From Saccharopolyspora endophytica (GTDB taxonomy: Bacteria > Actinomycetota > Actinomycetes > Mycobacteriales > Pseudonocardiaceae): 64,000 nucleotides of DNA. Made by a program: the position numbers and the translations under genes. Below are positions 33,315 through 43,288 of this stretch, piece by piece; the first letter of the stretch is position 1; each line of letters starts with the position of its first letter. The stretch spans positions 62,001-126,000 of the forward strand of contig NZ_JAGPXE010000009.1 of NCBI RefSeq assembly GCF_018070075.1, written 5' to 3'. The notes beneath the pieces were generated by a model. It made no database searches. It was given only the letters and a program-made list of their open reading frames with translations, and had not been told where the DNA came from.

Positions 33315-34559
33315 TCAGCGTTCGGCGGCCGCGAGCTGCCGCGCACCCGGAAGCCGGGGTACCCAGAGCAGGCCGATGGCACCGGCGAAGGCCGCCAGGA
33401 GTGCGACACCGGTGAAGGTCAGCGCGGGGCTGGCCGACGCCAGCGCCGGTGTGCCGAAGCCGACCAGCGAAGCCGCGACGCGGCCGAAGGCGATGGTGGA
33501 CCCTTGCGCCGTTCCGCGCAGCAGGGTCGGGAACAGCTCCTGCGACCACACCTTGTAGAGGGTCTCCCCCGCGAAGGAGCTGCCCAGCCCGGACAGCAGA
33601 AGCGTTGCCAGCAGCGAGAACTCGTTGAACCCGGTCAGCAGCGGGACGATCCAGGCGAGCACGATGATCGCCGAACCGGCGGCGAACATGTGCGGGCGCG
33701 CGGCGGTGTCGACGAAGCGCATGAACACGAACCCGGCGGCCAGCCCGATACCGAGGCCGATCGTGCTCACCAGCGAGTACGTCGCCACGTCCCCGCCGCC
33801 GACGTTGACGTAGAGGAACGAGCCGAACTGGCCCATCGTGTTCGCCCCGACGTTCCACATCGCGTAGTACAGGCCGGTGGCCAGCAGTCCGATGAGCAGC
33901 GGTGGCCGCACCAGCTGCGCGAGGTCGCGGAACCGCACCGCTTCACCGACCTCGACCGCCTGCCGCGCGGCCTGCCACTCGGTGGATTCGCGCATCGTCC
34001 ACCGCAGCCCCAGCACGATGAGCGCGACCACGACGAGGTAGCCGAACAGCACCCGCCCTCCCGTGGCGCCGAGGCCGGAGAGCACGGCGCTGAGCAGCAT
34101 GGTCACCGCGATGCCGATGTTCCACAGCACCGAGGAGAACACGACCAGGGTGGCCTTCTTCCCCTCCGGCGCCTGCTCGTTGATCATCGCCAGCGACACC
34201 GGGAGGTCGGCTCCGATCGCCAGTCCGACGACCACGGCGCCGGTGATCAGCGGTGTCGGTCCGCCCGCCACGGCGAACAGCGCGGCACCGACCGCGTAGA
34301 CCACCATCGACCAGGTGAACACCCTCCGACGGCCGAAGCGGTCCCCGAGCCGTCCGCCGAACAGCGCTCCGACCGCGAACGCCATGGTCTGCAGGCCCAG
34401 GACCAGTCCGATCTGCCCGTCCGACAGACCCATGTCCTCGGCGTAGAGCGTGCCGACGACGATCCCGGCGGTCACCAGGGCGCTGGAGTCGAGGAACGAG
34501 GCCATTCCGGCGAGGAGCGCGGTGCGCCAGGGGCGTGCCGGTGTCGGGGTGCTGTCCAT
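33315..34559 (-). CDS. MFS transporter (probable rhamnoside porter)
   Basis: 414 residues, about 12 transmembrane segments. TM2-TM3 loop GGRLGDRFGRRRVFT is the classical sugar-porter/MFS motif A, repeated weakly in the second half. ATG at 34559 has GGAGG upstream. It is immediately upstream of the alpha-L-rhamnosidase with a 20-bp gap, so uptake of rhamnosylated compounds is a reasonable inference. Confidence 0.85.
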   Translation of the reverse strand: MDSTPTPARPWRTALLAGMASFLDSSALVTAGIVVGTLYAEDMGLSDGQIGLVLGLQTMAFAVGALFGGRLGDRFGRRRVFTWSMVVYAVGAALFAVAGGPTPLITGAVVVGLAIGADLPVSLAMINEQAPEGKKATLVVFSSVLWNIGIAVTMLLSAVLSGLGATGGRVLFGYLVVVALIVLGLRWTMRESTEWQAARQAVEVGEAVRFRDLAQLVRPPLLIGLLATGLYYAMWNVGANTMGQFGSFLYVNVGGGDVATYSLVSTIGLGIGLAAGFVFMRFVDTAARPHMFAAGSAIIVLAWIVPLLTGFNEFSLLATLLLSGLGSSFAGETLYKVWSQELFPTLLRGTAQGSTIAFGRVAASLVGFGTPALASASPALTFTGVALLAAFAGAIGLLWVPRLPGARQLAAAER

Positions 34560-34957
34560 CGAACCTCCGTGGTCGATGTACCGACGGCCTGCCGCAGCGC
34601 GCACGGATCGCTGAGCCGGTCCTTCGAATCTCATGCTAACGATCTACGGCCCGCTCCGGTTCGGAAGATCGGGTGACTGTCCACGTCCGGCGAACCGGCC
34701 CCGAAACACCCTGGTGACCTGTGGATTCGTCCATCGTGGTCACTCAATGGTGCTATTTATCAAGCTGTTTCGCGGAGTGACGGTCGAACCCACCTGATCG
34801 TGCGTCGATCTTCGGTCGCATTTCCGTTCGACCGCACGGCACAATGGGCACACCAGTTCGAAGCGAACCTGTTCCTTGACAACTCCACAGTGGGAAACCC
34901 ACGCCCGGACCGCTCCGGGGACGAGCGACGACGACCGTCGCCGCTCATCGCACCCGT
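34560..34957. other. 398-bp non-coding stretch between acyl-CoA synthetase and MFS genes
   Basis: Both flanking genes are on the minus strand, so this is the MFS/rhamnosidase promoter region. It contains an AT-richer core near 34740-34760. No convincing open frame, RNA gene or clear palindrome was found. Confidence 0.6.
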
Positions 34958-36475
34958 TCACGCACCACGAGAGGAACGCAGCCGTGTTCTCTGCACCTTC
35001 CCGGAACCCGTCTTCGGCAATCCGTCCACGACGCGCAGTTCCCGCGGGATCTTGTACTTCGCCAGTTTTGAGCTCAGGAACTCCCGCAGTTCGTCCCACG
35101 TCAGCTCACCACCCGACTCGCACACCACGTACGCGCACCCGACCTCTCCCCACGTGGGGTCGGGGACTCCGATCACCGCCACCTCGATCACCGAGGGGTG
35201 GGCGAAGATCGCGTTCTCCACCTCGGCGGGATACACGTTCTCGCCACCGGAGATGAACATGTCCTTGACCCTGTCCACGACGTAGAGGTGGCCCTCGTCG
35301 TCCAGCGTCGCCACGTCCCCGGAGCGGAACCACCCGTCCTCGGTGCGCGATGCCTCGGTGGCCTCGGGCTTGCGCCAGTAACCCGGGCTCACGTTCGGTC
35401 CCTTGATCAGCACCTCGCCCGGCTCACCGGGCGCCGTGTCACAGCCGTCGTCGCGCACCACGCGGACGCTGGTGAACATGGTCGGCACACCCGCCGAACC
35501 GATCTTCCGCGTGCTCTCGCTCGCCTCCAGGAAGGTCGCGCCCGGCGCCGTTTCGGTCATCCCGTAGCCCTGGCAGAACACCAGTCCGCGTTCCTGGAAG
35601 GTGCGGATGAGCGTGTCCGGGACCGCTGCACCACCGGTCATCACCGTCCGCACCGACGACAGGTCCGCCTCCGCCCACCGGGGAGAGGCGGCCATCCCGG
35701 CGAACATGGTGGTCACGCCGAACAGCAGCGTGATCCGCCTCCGCTCGATCAGGTCGAAGGCCCGGTCCACGTCCCAGCCCGGCGTGATCACCGCGCACCC
35801 GCCCTTGAGCAGCGTCGGCAGCAGGCACTGGTCCAGCGCGGCCACGTGGAACAGCGGAGCGCTGACCAGGGTTCGCTCCTCGCTGGTGATGTCCACGCAC
35901 ACCAGCAGGTTGTAGGCGTTCCACACCAGGTTGGCGTGGCTGAGCATGGCGCCCTTGGGGAGCCCGGTGGTGCCGGAGGTGTAGAGGATCAGCGCGATCT
36001 CCTCGCCGCTGACCGGCACGTCCGCGGGAGCGGTGTCGCCCTCGTTCAGCCACGTCTCGTAATCGAGCTCTCCCCGCTCGGGGTCCTCCAGCGCGACGAC
36101 CACGCCCGGCAGGTCGGCGATCGAGCGCACCACCTCGCGCGATCCGGGGCCGTAGACCAGCACCTCGGATCCTGAATCCTCCAGCATGTAGGCGATTTCG
36201 GGGGGCGCCAACCGGAAGTTCAGGGGCACGAAGATCGCGCCGAGCTGGTGGGTGGCGAACATCGTCTCGACGAACGAGGGGTGGTTGGTGCCGAGGTAGG
36301 CGACCCGGCTCCCGGCACGCACACCGGCAGCTCGCAACCGGTCCGCCAACCGCGCGACCCGGTCCGCCAGCTCCGCGTAGGTCAGGGAGCGCTCGCCGAA
36401 CACCACGGCGGTGCGGCCCGGTGTCATCAGGGCGCGACGGGTGATCCAGCTGCCGATGCCTTCGTGCTCGCTCAC
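34958..36475 (-). CDS. Acyl-CoA synthetase (AMP-binding, FadD-like)
   Basis: 505 residues of the ANL superfamily. P-loop ILYTSGTTGLPKGAMLSH, A5 GYGMTETAPG, A7 GWFRSGDVATLD, A8 hinge YVVDRVKDMFISGGENVYP and catalytic Lys in LPKTGSGKVQRTRLR. GTG at 36475 follows GGAGGGG. It would activate a fatty or other carboxylic acid to its CoA thioester. No neighbouring pathway fixes the chain length. Confidence 0.9.
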   Translation of the reverse strand: MSEHEGIGSWITRRALMTPGRTAVVFGERSLTYAELADRVARLADRLRAAGVRAGSRVAYLGTNHPSFVETMFATHQLGAIFVPLNFRLAPPEIAYMLEDSGSEVLVYGPGSREVVRSIADLPGVVVALEDPERGELDYETWLNEGDTAPADVPVSGEEIALILYTSGTTGLPKGAMLSHANLVWNAYNLLVCVDITSEERTLVSAPLFHVAALDQCLLPTLLKGGCAVITPGWDVDRAFDLIERRRITLLFGVTTMFAGMAASPRWAEADLSSVRTVMTGGAAVPDTLIRTFQERGLVFCQGYGMTETAPGATFLEASESTRKIGSAGVPTMFTSVRVVRDDGCDTAPGEPGEVLIKGPNVSPGYWRKPEATEASRTEDGWFRSGDVATLDDEGHLYVVDRVKDMFISGGENVYPAEVENAIFAHPSVIEVAVIGVPDPTWGEVGCAYVVCESGGELTWDELREFLSSKLAKYKIPRELRVVDGLPKTGSGKVQRTRLRSSRGA

Positions 36476-36615
36476 GTCGTCCCCTCCGCAGCGGTTCCGG
36501 CCTCGGGTCTCGCCCGGGCAGCACCCGGGGAGAACGGCCTGGCGGAGCAAACATAGGTCGGCGTTCGAGCCCGGTCAAAGCACGGTTCTCGCCCCTCGGA
36601 GGCCCCCGGACGAGG

Positions 36616-39033
36616 TCATCGGCGGCGGTTCGTACCGCGCGTCGGTGTCGCGTCGGTGGGGTCTTCGGGCCACGGGTGCTTCGGGTACCGGCCGCGAAGC
36701 TCGGCCCGGACCTGCGGATAACCGTTCTGCCAGAACGATTCGAGGTCGCCGGTGACCGCGGCCGGGCGCCCCGCGGGCGACAGCAGGTGCAGCACCACCG
36801 GAACCGCGCCGTCGGCGATGCGCGGCGCCTGCCGCCAGCCGAAGACCTCCTGCAGCTTGACGGGCAGGGCGGGCTGTTCGGCGCTGTAGTCGACCCGGAT
36901 GTGCGATCCGGTGGGCACTTCGATGCGATCGGGAGCCAGCTGGTCCACGCGGCCGGTCTGCGACCACGGGATCAGCCGCCGCAGCGCCTCCGCAGCGGAC
37001 AGCCGCAGGTCCGCACGTCGGCGAGCCTGGGACAGCTCCGGCTCCAGCCACTGGTCGGCCACGGCGAGCAGGGATTCGTCGTCGGTGGCCGGCCAGGGCT
37101 CGCCGAGAGCCCCGTGCAGGAAGGCCAGGCGCTGCCGCAACCGGTGGGCGTCGTCGTTCCAGCGGAGGAGACCGAGGGATTCCGCCCGCAACCCGTCGAG
37201 CAGCGCCTCCCGGACGCGCGCCGGATCGGGGTCGCGCAGCGGCCGGGTGGCCAACGCGATCGCGCCGAGCCGGTCCACGCGAACCGCGCGCACGTCCCCG
37301 TCCGCCCAGGCGATCTCGTCGTCGCTGCTGAGCAGTGCCGGTGCGGCGCGGCGGGCGAGTTCCTCGTCCACGCTCGCGGCGAGCCGGATGATCCCTGCGG
37401 AACGCCCGGGCGAGCGGTCGGCGACGGCCACCGCGAGCCATTCCGAACCGCGCAGCCCGGAGCCCGAAGGGAGCTCGACGGCCGTGCCCGAGGCCATCAG
37501 GTAGGTGGCCGAGTCCTCACCGCGACGCCTCGCCAGCCGCTCCGGCTGAGCCAGCGCGACCACCAGTGCCTCGTCCCCGCCACGACGCGGCGTGCCGGGC
37601 ACCTGGGACGCGAGCCTGCGGGCCTCCTCGCGCCACCGCTTCGCGCCGGGCCCACCGCCGCGCAGCTTCGACAACGCGCTGGCCACGTCGGTCTCGCCGG
37701 TCAGGCCGTCGTTGTCGAGCAGCGCGACGACCTCGGCCGCGAGTTCGCCGCCCGCGCTGTCGGCACCGTCGAGCAGGGCTCGGGCGAGCCGCGGGTGCAG
37801 GCCGAACCCGGCCATCCTCCGGCCCCGTTCGGTGACGGCTCCGGCTTCGTCGAGCGCCCCGAGCCCCCGCAGCACCTCGCGACCGGCGGCCAGAGCCCCG
37901 CTCGGAGGCGTGTCCCACCACGACAGCGCCGAGCCGTCGGGAGTGCCCCAGCAGGCCAGTTCCAGCGCGAGTCGGGTGAGCTCGGCGGTGCGGATCTCCG
38001 GTTCGGGATACGCGGGAAGCGTCGAGTGCTCGTGCTCCGGCCAGCAGCGGTACACCAGGCCGGGGCCCTGCCTGCCCGCCCGGCCGGCGCGCTGCTCGGC
38101 GACCGCGGCCGACACGCGCACCGTCGCCAGGCCGGACAGGCCGCGCCGGGTGTCCGTCCGGGAGACCCGGGCCAGCCCGGAATCGACCACGGCGCGCACC
38201 CCCGGCACGGTCAGGCTGGATTCGGCCACCGCGGTGGCCAGCACGACTCGTCGCCGATCGCCCTGCCGCAGAGCGCTGTCCTGCTGGGCGTGCGCCAACC
38301 GGCCGTGCAGCGGAAGCACGTCCACATCGGACAGATCGCCGAGCTGCTCGGCGACGCGGCGGATCTCCCCGGCACCCGGCAGGAAGACCAGCACATCACC
38401 GTCCTGTTCGGACAGAGCCGCGCGGGTCGCGCGGGACACCACCGACTCGGTCCGCTCCCCGCGCCGCGGCGCCAGGTGCGCCATCTCGACCGGGTGCGTG
38501 CGGGCGTGCGCGTGCAGCACGGGCGCACCGTCGAGCACATCGGCCACGCGTTCGGCGGCCACGGTCGCGGAGGTGGCCAGCACCTTCAGATCCGGGCGCA
38601 GCCCCTCGCGGGCGTCCAGCAGCAGCGCGAGCAGCAGATCGGCGTCCAGGTGGCGTTCGTGGCACTCGTCGAGCACGACCACGTCCACCCCGGACAGCTC
38701 CGGGTCGGCCTGCAGGCGACGCACCAGCAGGCCCGAGGTCACCACCTCGACGACCGTGTCCTTGCCGCGCCGCCTGTCGCCCCGCACCGAGTAGCCGACC
38801 CGCCGACCGACCTGCTCGCCCAGCAGTTCGGCCATCCTCCCGGCCGCCGCTCGAGTGGCGAGCCTGCGCGGTTCGGCCACGACGACCCGCAGCCCGGCCT
38901 CGGCCAGCGCCAACGGCACGAGCGTGGTCTTGCCGGTTCCGGGTGGTGCGACGAGAACGGCGGTGCCGTGCTCGGTCAGCGCGGAGGTGACCTCACCCAG
39001 GACCGGGCGGACCGGGAGATCGGGGAACTCCAT
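36616..39033 (-). CDS. hrpB: ATP-dependent helicase HrpB
   Basis: 805 residues. Walker A APPGTGKTTLVPLALAEAG, motif II DECHER (VVLDECHERHLDADLLLALL), motif III SATVAAERV, motif VI QRAGRAGRQGPG. A large C-terminal HrpB domain with SPAGRPAAVTGDL and FWQNGYPQVRAELRGRYPKH follows. ATG at 39033. The amidohydrolase gene ends 13 bp upstream on the same strand. Family is DEAH-type RNA helicase of unclear physiological role. Confidence 0.93.
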   Translation of the reverse strand: MEFPDLPVRPVLGEVTSALTEHGTAVLVAPPGTGKTTLVPLALAEAGLRVVVAEPRRLATRAAAGRMAELLGEQVGRRVGYSVRGDRRRGKDTVVEVVTSGLLVRRLQADPELSGVDVVVLDECHERHLDADLLLALLLDAREGLRPDLKVLATSATVAAERVADVLDGAPVLHAHARTHPVEMAHLAPRRGERTESVVSRATRAALSEQDGDVLVFLPGAGEIRRVAEQLGDLSDVDVLPLHGRLAHAQQDSALRQGDRRRVVLATAVAESSLTVPGVRAVVDSGLARVSRTDTRRGLSGLATVRVSAAVAEQRAGRAGRQGPGLVYRCWPEHEHSTLPAYPEPEIRTAELTRLALELACWGTPDGSALSWWDTPPSGALAAGREVLRGLGALDEAGAVTERGRRMAGFGLHPRLARALLDGADSAGGELAAEVVALLDNDGLTGETDVASALSKLRGGGPGAKRWREEARRLASQVPGTPRRGGDEALVVALAQPERLARRRGEDSATYLMASGTAVELPSGSGLRGSEWLAVAVADRSPGRSAGIIRLAASVDEELARRAAPALLSSDDEIAWADGDVRAVRVDRLGAIALATRPLRDPDPARVREALLDGLRAESLGLLRWNDDAHRLRQRLAFLHGALGEPWPATDDESLLAVADQWLEPELSQARRRADLRLSAAEALRRLIPWSQTGRVDQLAPDRIEVPTGSHIRVDYSAEQPALPVKLQEVFGWRQAPRIADGAVPVVLHLLSPAGRPAAVTGDLESFWQNGYPQVRAELRGRYPKHPWPEDPTDATPTRGTNRRR

Positions 39034-39046
39034 CAACGCCCCGGAC

Positions 39047-40666
39047 TCAGACGAGTTCGTCGTCTTCGGGGTTGTGCTTGAAGATCGTCTTGCCGCGCAG
39101 GACCGTGCGCAGGCAGCGCGGCATCGGCGCCTGCGGCGAGAGGTCCGGCAGCGGCGGCACACCGGAGCGCGGATCGGTCGACCAGCGCTGGACGCGTGAA
39201 TCGGTCCCGGCCACCACCAGCTCACCGGTGTCCCACACCGCGTAGGTGGCGGGCGCACCGGGCACCAGCGTGCCGGTCACACCGTCATCGACACCGGCGG
39301 CGCGCCATCCGCCCCGGGTGTGCGCGGTGAACGCGGCGCGCGGCGAGATGCCGAAACCGTCGGTGCGGTGGTTGACCGCGGCCTGCACCGAACGCCACGG
39401 GTCCACCGGGGTCACCGGCGCGTCCGAGCCCAGCGCCAGCAGCACGCCGTTGGCGGCCAGCTGGGAGAACGGGTTCAGCTGGGTGCCCCGGGGAAGCCCG
39501 AGCCGACGGGCGTACATGTCGCCGGTGCCGCCCCAGGAGGCGTCGAAACCGGGCTGCACCGACGCGACCACGCCGAAGGAACCGAGCTCGGCGGCCTGGC
39601 CCTCGTCGATCATCTCCAGGTGCTCCAGCCGGTGCCGCATGCTCGCCAGCGCCGGCACGCCGACGATCTCGGCGGCTTTGCGGAACCCGGCGCACACCTC
39701 GGCGACCCCGGCGTCACCGATGACGTGGAACCCGGCTTGCAGGCCGGCCCGCGTGCAGGTCACCAGGTGCTCGGCGACCGCATCGGCGTCGAGGTAGAGA
39801 ACACCGGCGGTGCTCGGATCGTCGGTGTAGGCCTCGCGCAGCGCGGCGGTGCGCGATCCGACGGCGCCGTCGACGAACAGGTCACCGGCCAGACCCCGGG
39901 CACCGAGGTCGCGGGCGCGTTCGACGGCGCCGAGCTCGCCCCAGTACCCGACGACCTCCGGCACACCGCCCTGCTCGGACAGCGCCAGCAGTTCGACCAG
40001 ATCGTCCGCCCCGGAGATGTCCGGTCCGGCGCACTCGTGGACGCAGGCCACGCCTCGGGCGGCGGCCTGCTGCAGGAAGGCCAGCTGCGCTTCCTTGCGC
40101 TGCCCCGAACCGAGCGCGTCGCGGGCGGCGCGTCGCACGTGGTGGTGGGCGACGCGGGTCAGCGGGCCTTCGTCGCTCCACCCCTCGGCGCTGCGCGCCA
40201 GCGGCGCCAGGTTGACCAGCGCGTTGGACACCAACGCGGAGTGCACGTCGATGCGCGAGAGGTAGACCGGGGCACCACCGGAGGCGGTGTCGATCTCCTC
40301 GCGTGTCGGAGGCCGCCGCTCGGGCCACCAGGTCTCGTCCCACCCGTGACCCCACACCAGCGCGCCCGGGTATTCGGCCACGTGGTCGCGCAACGCGTGC
40401 AGGAACTCGGTCAGCGAGGCGCACCCGGTCAGGTCCAAGCCGCGCAGCAGCAGTCCGGTGGAGGTGGCGTGCACGTGGGCGTCGACGAAGGCGGGCGCGA
40501 CGAACGCGCCTTCGAGGTCGATGACCTCGGCATCGGGGTGCAGCGCACGGCCGACCTCGTCGGCGCCGAGCCACGAGATGACGCCATCGGTGACGGCCAT
40601 CGCGGTGGCGGCGGCGTCGGCGGGCGAGTGGATTCGGCCGCCGAGCAACAACGTGGTCTCGGGCAT
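39047..40666 (-). CDS. YtcJ-like metal-dependent amidohydrolase
   Basis: 539 residues. The N-terminal metal site VDAHVHATSTG and the later FVDGAVGSRTAAL and HVIGDAG motifs define the YtcJ-like amidohydrolases. ATG at 40666. The product may cleave exocyclic amides or cyclic amides; the substrate is not apparent. hrpB follows 13 bp downstream. Confidence 0.88.
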   Translation of the reverse strand: MPETTLLLGGRIHSPADAAATAMAVTDGVISWLGADEVGRALHPDAEVIDLEGAFVAPAFVDAHVHATSTGLLLRGLDLTGCASLTEFLHALRDHVAEYPGALVWGHGWDETWWPERRPPTREEIDTASGGAPVYLSRIDVHSALVSNALVNLAPLARSAEGWSDEGPLTRVAHHHVRRAARDALGSGQRKEAQLAFLQQAAARGVACVHECAGPDISGADDLVELLALSEQGGVPEVVGYWGELGAVERARDLGARGLAGDLFVDGAVGSRTAALREAYTDDPSTAGVLYLDADAVAEHLVTCTRAGLQAGFHVIGDAGVAEVCAGFRKAAEIVGVPALASMRHRLEHLEMIDEGQAAELGSFGVVASVQPGFDASWGGTGDMYARRLGLPRGTQLNPFSQLAANGVLLALGSDAPVTPVDPWRSVQAAVNHRTDGFGISPRAAFTAHTRGGWRAAGVDDGVTGTLVPGAPATYAVWDTGELVVAGTDSRVQRWSTDPRSGVPPLPDLSPQAPMPRCLRTVLRGKTIFKHNPEDDELV

Positions 40667-40828
40667 GTCCTTCGTGCTTTCCGCGTTCCGGGGGCTCAAC
40701 TGCGCAGTTCGCTCTCGTCCGGGCGGCTCAAAGGCGCCCGATCCCGTGATCGAACTCAGCCCCCGATCCGCCCCGGCAACGATCGTTCTGACGAGCTTAC
40801 CCGCACTAAACACCCGGCCTTGAACCTG

Positions 40829-40843
40829 TCGCGCTTAGCGCGA
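40829..40843 (-). terminator. Small hairpin downstream of fxsA
   Basis: Perfect 6-bp stem TCGCGC / GCGCGA with a TTA loop, about 50 bp past the fxsA stop on its strand. May terminate fxsA, but it is weak. Confidence 0.35.
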
Positions 40844-40890
40844 ACGCAATGCTCAGGCTCACCGCAGCCGATCGGCGCGTTCACAGCGCG

Positions 40891-41442
40891 TCAGCGCTGC
40901 GGGGGCTCGTCGAGGCGTTCCGCGCGCACCGACTGCGGAGGAAGGATGATCGGCGTGCCCGCGGCGGACCCGGAGGACGTGGAATCGTCGTCCTCGTCGA
41001 TGACCTCGCCGTCGATGAAGTCGCCCGGACGGCCACCGGAGCGGTTGAACCGCTGCTGGTGCAGCCACACCTGGTCCTGCATCTGCTTGGCCCGCTTCTC
41101 GGCCGCGCGCATCATGCGCTTGCGCACCAACGCCCTGGTCGGCGGCAGGAGCAGCAGGAGACCCGCGATGTCGCTGAGGAACCCGGGCAGCACGATCAGG
41201 ATCCCGCCGGCGGCGATGAGCATGCCGTCGGAGATCTCGCGGTCGGCAGACCTGCGCATGCGGGCCGCCTCGCGGACCTCGCCCAGGGTGCGACGCCCCT
41301 CCCGGCGCAGCAACCAGCTGCCCAGGACCGCGGCCAGCACCAGCAGGCCGATGGTGGGCAGCAGCCCGATCGCCTGACCCAGCGCGACCAGCACGGCGAG
41401 TTCGGCGACTCCGGCGACGAGGAGCAGCACGAGGATCGGCAC
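40891..41442 (-). CDS. fxsA: FxsA family membrane protein
   Basis: 183 residues. Three or four hydrophobic segments at the N-terminus, with GSWLLRREGRRTLGEVREAA and AGGILIVLPGFLSDIAGLLL, typical of FxsA. An acidic, Ser-rich tail follows (EVIDEDDDSTSS). GTG at 41442 has GGAGG 6 nt upstream, which decides the start over the longer upstream frame. Confidence 0.9.
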   Translation of the reverse strand: MPILVLLLVAGVAELAVLVALGQAIGLLPTIGLLVLAAVLGSWLLRREGRRTLGEVREAARMRRSADREISDGMLIAAGGILIVLPGFLSDIAGLLLLLPPTRALVRKRMMRAAEKRAKQMQDQVWLHQQRFNRSGGRPGDFIDGEVIDEDDDSTSSGSAAGTPIILPPQSVRAERLDEPPQR

Positions 41443-41742
41443 CCAGGACCTCCATTGGTAAAGCCTTCTCCCCCGCCCAACGAACGGGAGGCTGGAAATT
41501 CTCCCATCCCGCATCGGAACATTTCGGGCGAACCTCAGATCCCGCCCGGCCGCCCCGATGGCGACCGTCGCAACACCGTGTAATGGGCCACAGGCAGCGG
41601 CTCCGGACGTTCGCGAACCCCGTCGCCCGCCCCGTCCGAAGACCACCGCCGCGCGCACGGCGAGCGACACGAGCGTGGGAACCGGCGCTCAACACGGCGG
41701 TGCTGATCAGCCGTCGCCGACAACTTCGTAGACTGCCTGGTG
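41443..41742. other. 300-bp divergent intergenic region between fxsA and an SGNH hydrolase
   Basis: The region should hold both divergent promoters. On the + side a TAGACT element at 41729-41734 lies close to the GTG/ATG of the hydrolase, which might give a leaderless or nearly leaderless mRNA. Nothing else was recognised. Confidence 0.5.
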
Positions 41743-42813
41743 ATGCGGGCGCACAAGTCGAAATCGCTCATCCTCCTGCTCGCGGGCTGCCTGGTGGCAC
41801 TCGTGGTGTTGATCAGCGATCAGTACCTCCCGGGTCTGCCGATGCAGCCCAAGCAACTACCGGCCGCCGTGGTGACGGTCGGTGACTCAACGCTGTCCGG
41901 AGAGGGCGGCGGCAACTACGTGGCGGGCACCAACGGCGAGGGCGACAACTGGTGCCACCGCTCCACCGCCGCTCCGGTGAACCAGCTGCAGCTGCCACCG
42001 GACGTGACGCGGATCAACCTGGCCTGCTCGGGCGCCCGCACCGAGTCGCTGCGGGCGGAGCCGGAGTTCGTGGGTGTGGAGAGGTCGCAGGCAGCGCAGC
42101 TGGCGGAGTTGGCGCAGCGCTACCGCATCACCAACGTGGTGGTGCAGATCGGCGCGAACGACGATCCGGGCTTCTCCGAGGTCGTCAACCAGTGCGTGGA
42201 GGCGTGGGCGCGCCGCGCCCCGGAGGGGTGCTCGACTCGGCTGGACGACGGCCTCTGGGAGGAGCGCATCGACCGGATGCAGCCGAAGGCGCTGGCGGCG
42301 GTGCGCGACATCCGCGCGGCGATGGACAGCGCCGGCTACACGCCCAGCAGCTACCAGCTGATCATGCAGTCCTACGCCTCGCCGGTCGCACCGGAGGTGC
42401 GGCCGGAGCTGCAGGGCCTGTCGGGCTGCCCGTTCCAGCCCGCCGACCTCGCGTGGATCCGGGACCACGGTGTGCCGCAGCTCTCCGCGGGGCTCGCCGA
42501 GGTGGCTCGCGAGGCGGACGCCCGGTTCCTCGACCTCTCCCGCGCGGGCGCGGGCCACGAGGCGTGCACCGGTGATCCCAAGACCGCGAACGGCGAGTGG
42601 TTCACCCGGCTCACCGTCGACTGGGAGGCGCTGAAGGACGAGCAGCGCGCACCGCACGCGATGCAGGAGTCCTTCCACGCCAACGCGACCGGTCACGCCC
42701 AGCTGGCCCGCTGCCTCGGCCAGTTCATGGCCACCACCGAACCCGGAGCCGCCTGCCTGCCGGACGAGCGCGGAAACCTCACCGCCGTCCCGCTGTCCGA
42801 CGCCCACCGCTGA
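41743..42813 (+). CDS. Membrane-anchored SGNH/GDSL hydrolase
   Basis: 356 residues. One N-terminal signal-anchor helix (LILLLAGCLVALVVLISDQY) places the enzyme outside the membrane. Block I VTVGDSTLSG has the Ser, VVVQIGANDDPGFSE is block III, and SFHANATGHAQLARC carries the catalytic His. Six or more cysteines suggest disulfides in an exported domain. ATG at 41743; GTG at 41740 is equivalent. Substrate unknown. Confidence 0.85.
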   Translation: MRAHKSKSLILLLAGCLVALVVLISDQYLPGLPMQPKQLPAAVVTVGDSTLSGEGGGNYVAGTNGEGDNWCHRSTAAPVNQLQLPPDVTRINLACSGARTESLRAEPEFVGVERSQAAQLAELAQRYRITNVVVQIGANDDPGFSEVVNQCVEAWARRAPEGCSTRLDDGLWEERIDRMQPKALAAVRDIRAAMDSAGYTPSSYQLIMQSYASPVAPEVRPELQGLSGCPFQPADLAWIRDHGVPQLSAGLAEVAREADARFLDLSRAGAGHEACTGDPKTANGEWFTRLTVDWEALKDEQRAPHAMQESFHANATGHAQLARCLGQFMATTEPGAACLPDERGNLTAVPLSDAHR

Positions 42814-42817
42814 CGGC

Positions 42818-43288
42818 TCAGATCGCGGGCGGCCGGTTCTCGAACGGGGTCGACAGCACGACCGTGGTGCGCGTGGAGACCTTGGCGGCTTCGCGGATCT
42901 GGCGCAGCAGTTCCTCCAGCCCCAGCGGTGAGGCCACCCGGACCTGGAGGATGTAGGACTCGTCGCCGGCGACCGAGTAGCAGGACTCGATCTCCGGCAG
43001 GTGCTGCAACCGCTGCGGGTAGTCGTCCGGCGCGGCCGGATCGATGGGCGTCAGCGAGATGAACGCGGTCAGCGGCAGACCGATCTGCTCACCGTCCACT
43101 TTGGCCGTGTAGCCCTGCAGCGCCCCGCGCTGCTCCAAGCGCCGAACGCGCTGGTGCACGGCCGAGACGCTCAGGCCGACGCGTTCGGCCAGTTCGGTGA
43201 AGCTGCACCTGCCGTCGCGCGCGAGCTCTCGCAGAATCGCCCGGTCGGTGTTCTCCAGAGCGCCCGGGCCGGTTGTCCTCTCGCTCAC
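42818..43288 (-). CDS. Lrp/AsnC family regulator downstream of the Xaa-Pro peptidase
   Basis: 156 residues. Helix-turn-helix: FTELAERVGLSVSAVHQRVR. RAM domain: LPLTAFISLTPIDP and SVAGDESYILQVRVASPLGL. The GTG start overlaps the peptidase stop (GTGA), so the two genes form one translational unit; it likely responds to amino acids released by the peptidase. Confidence 0.9.
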   Translation of the reverse strand: MSERTTGPGALENTDRAILRELARDGRCSFTELAERVGLSVSAVHQRVRRLEQRGALQGYTAKVDGEQIGLPLTAFISLTPIDPAAPDDYPQRLQHLPEIESCYSVAGDESYILQVRVASPLGLEELLRQIREAAKVSTRTTVVLSTPFENRPPAI

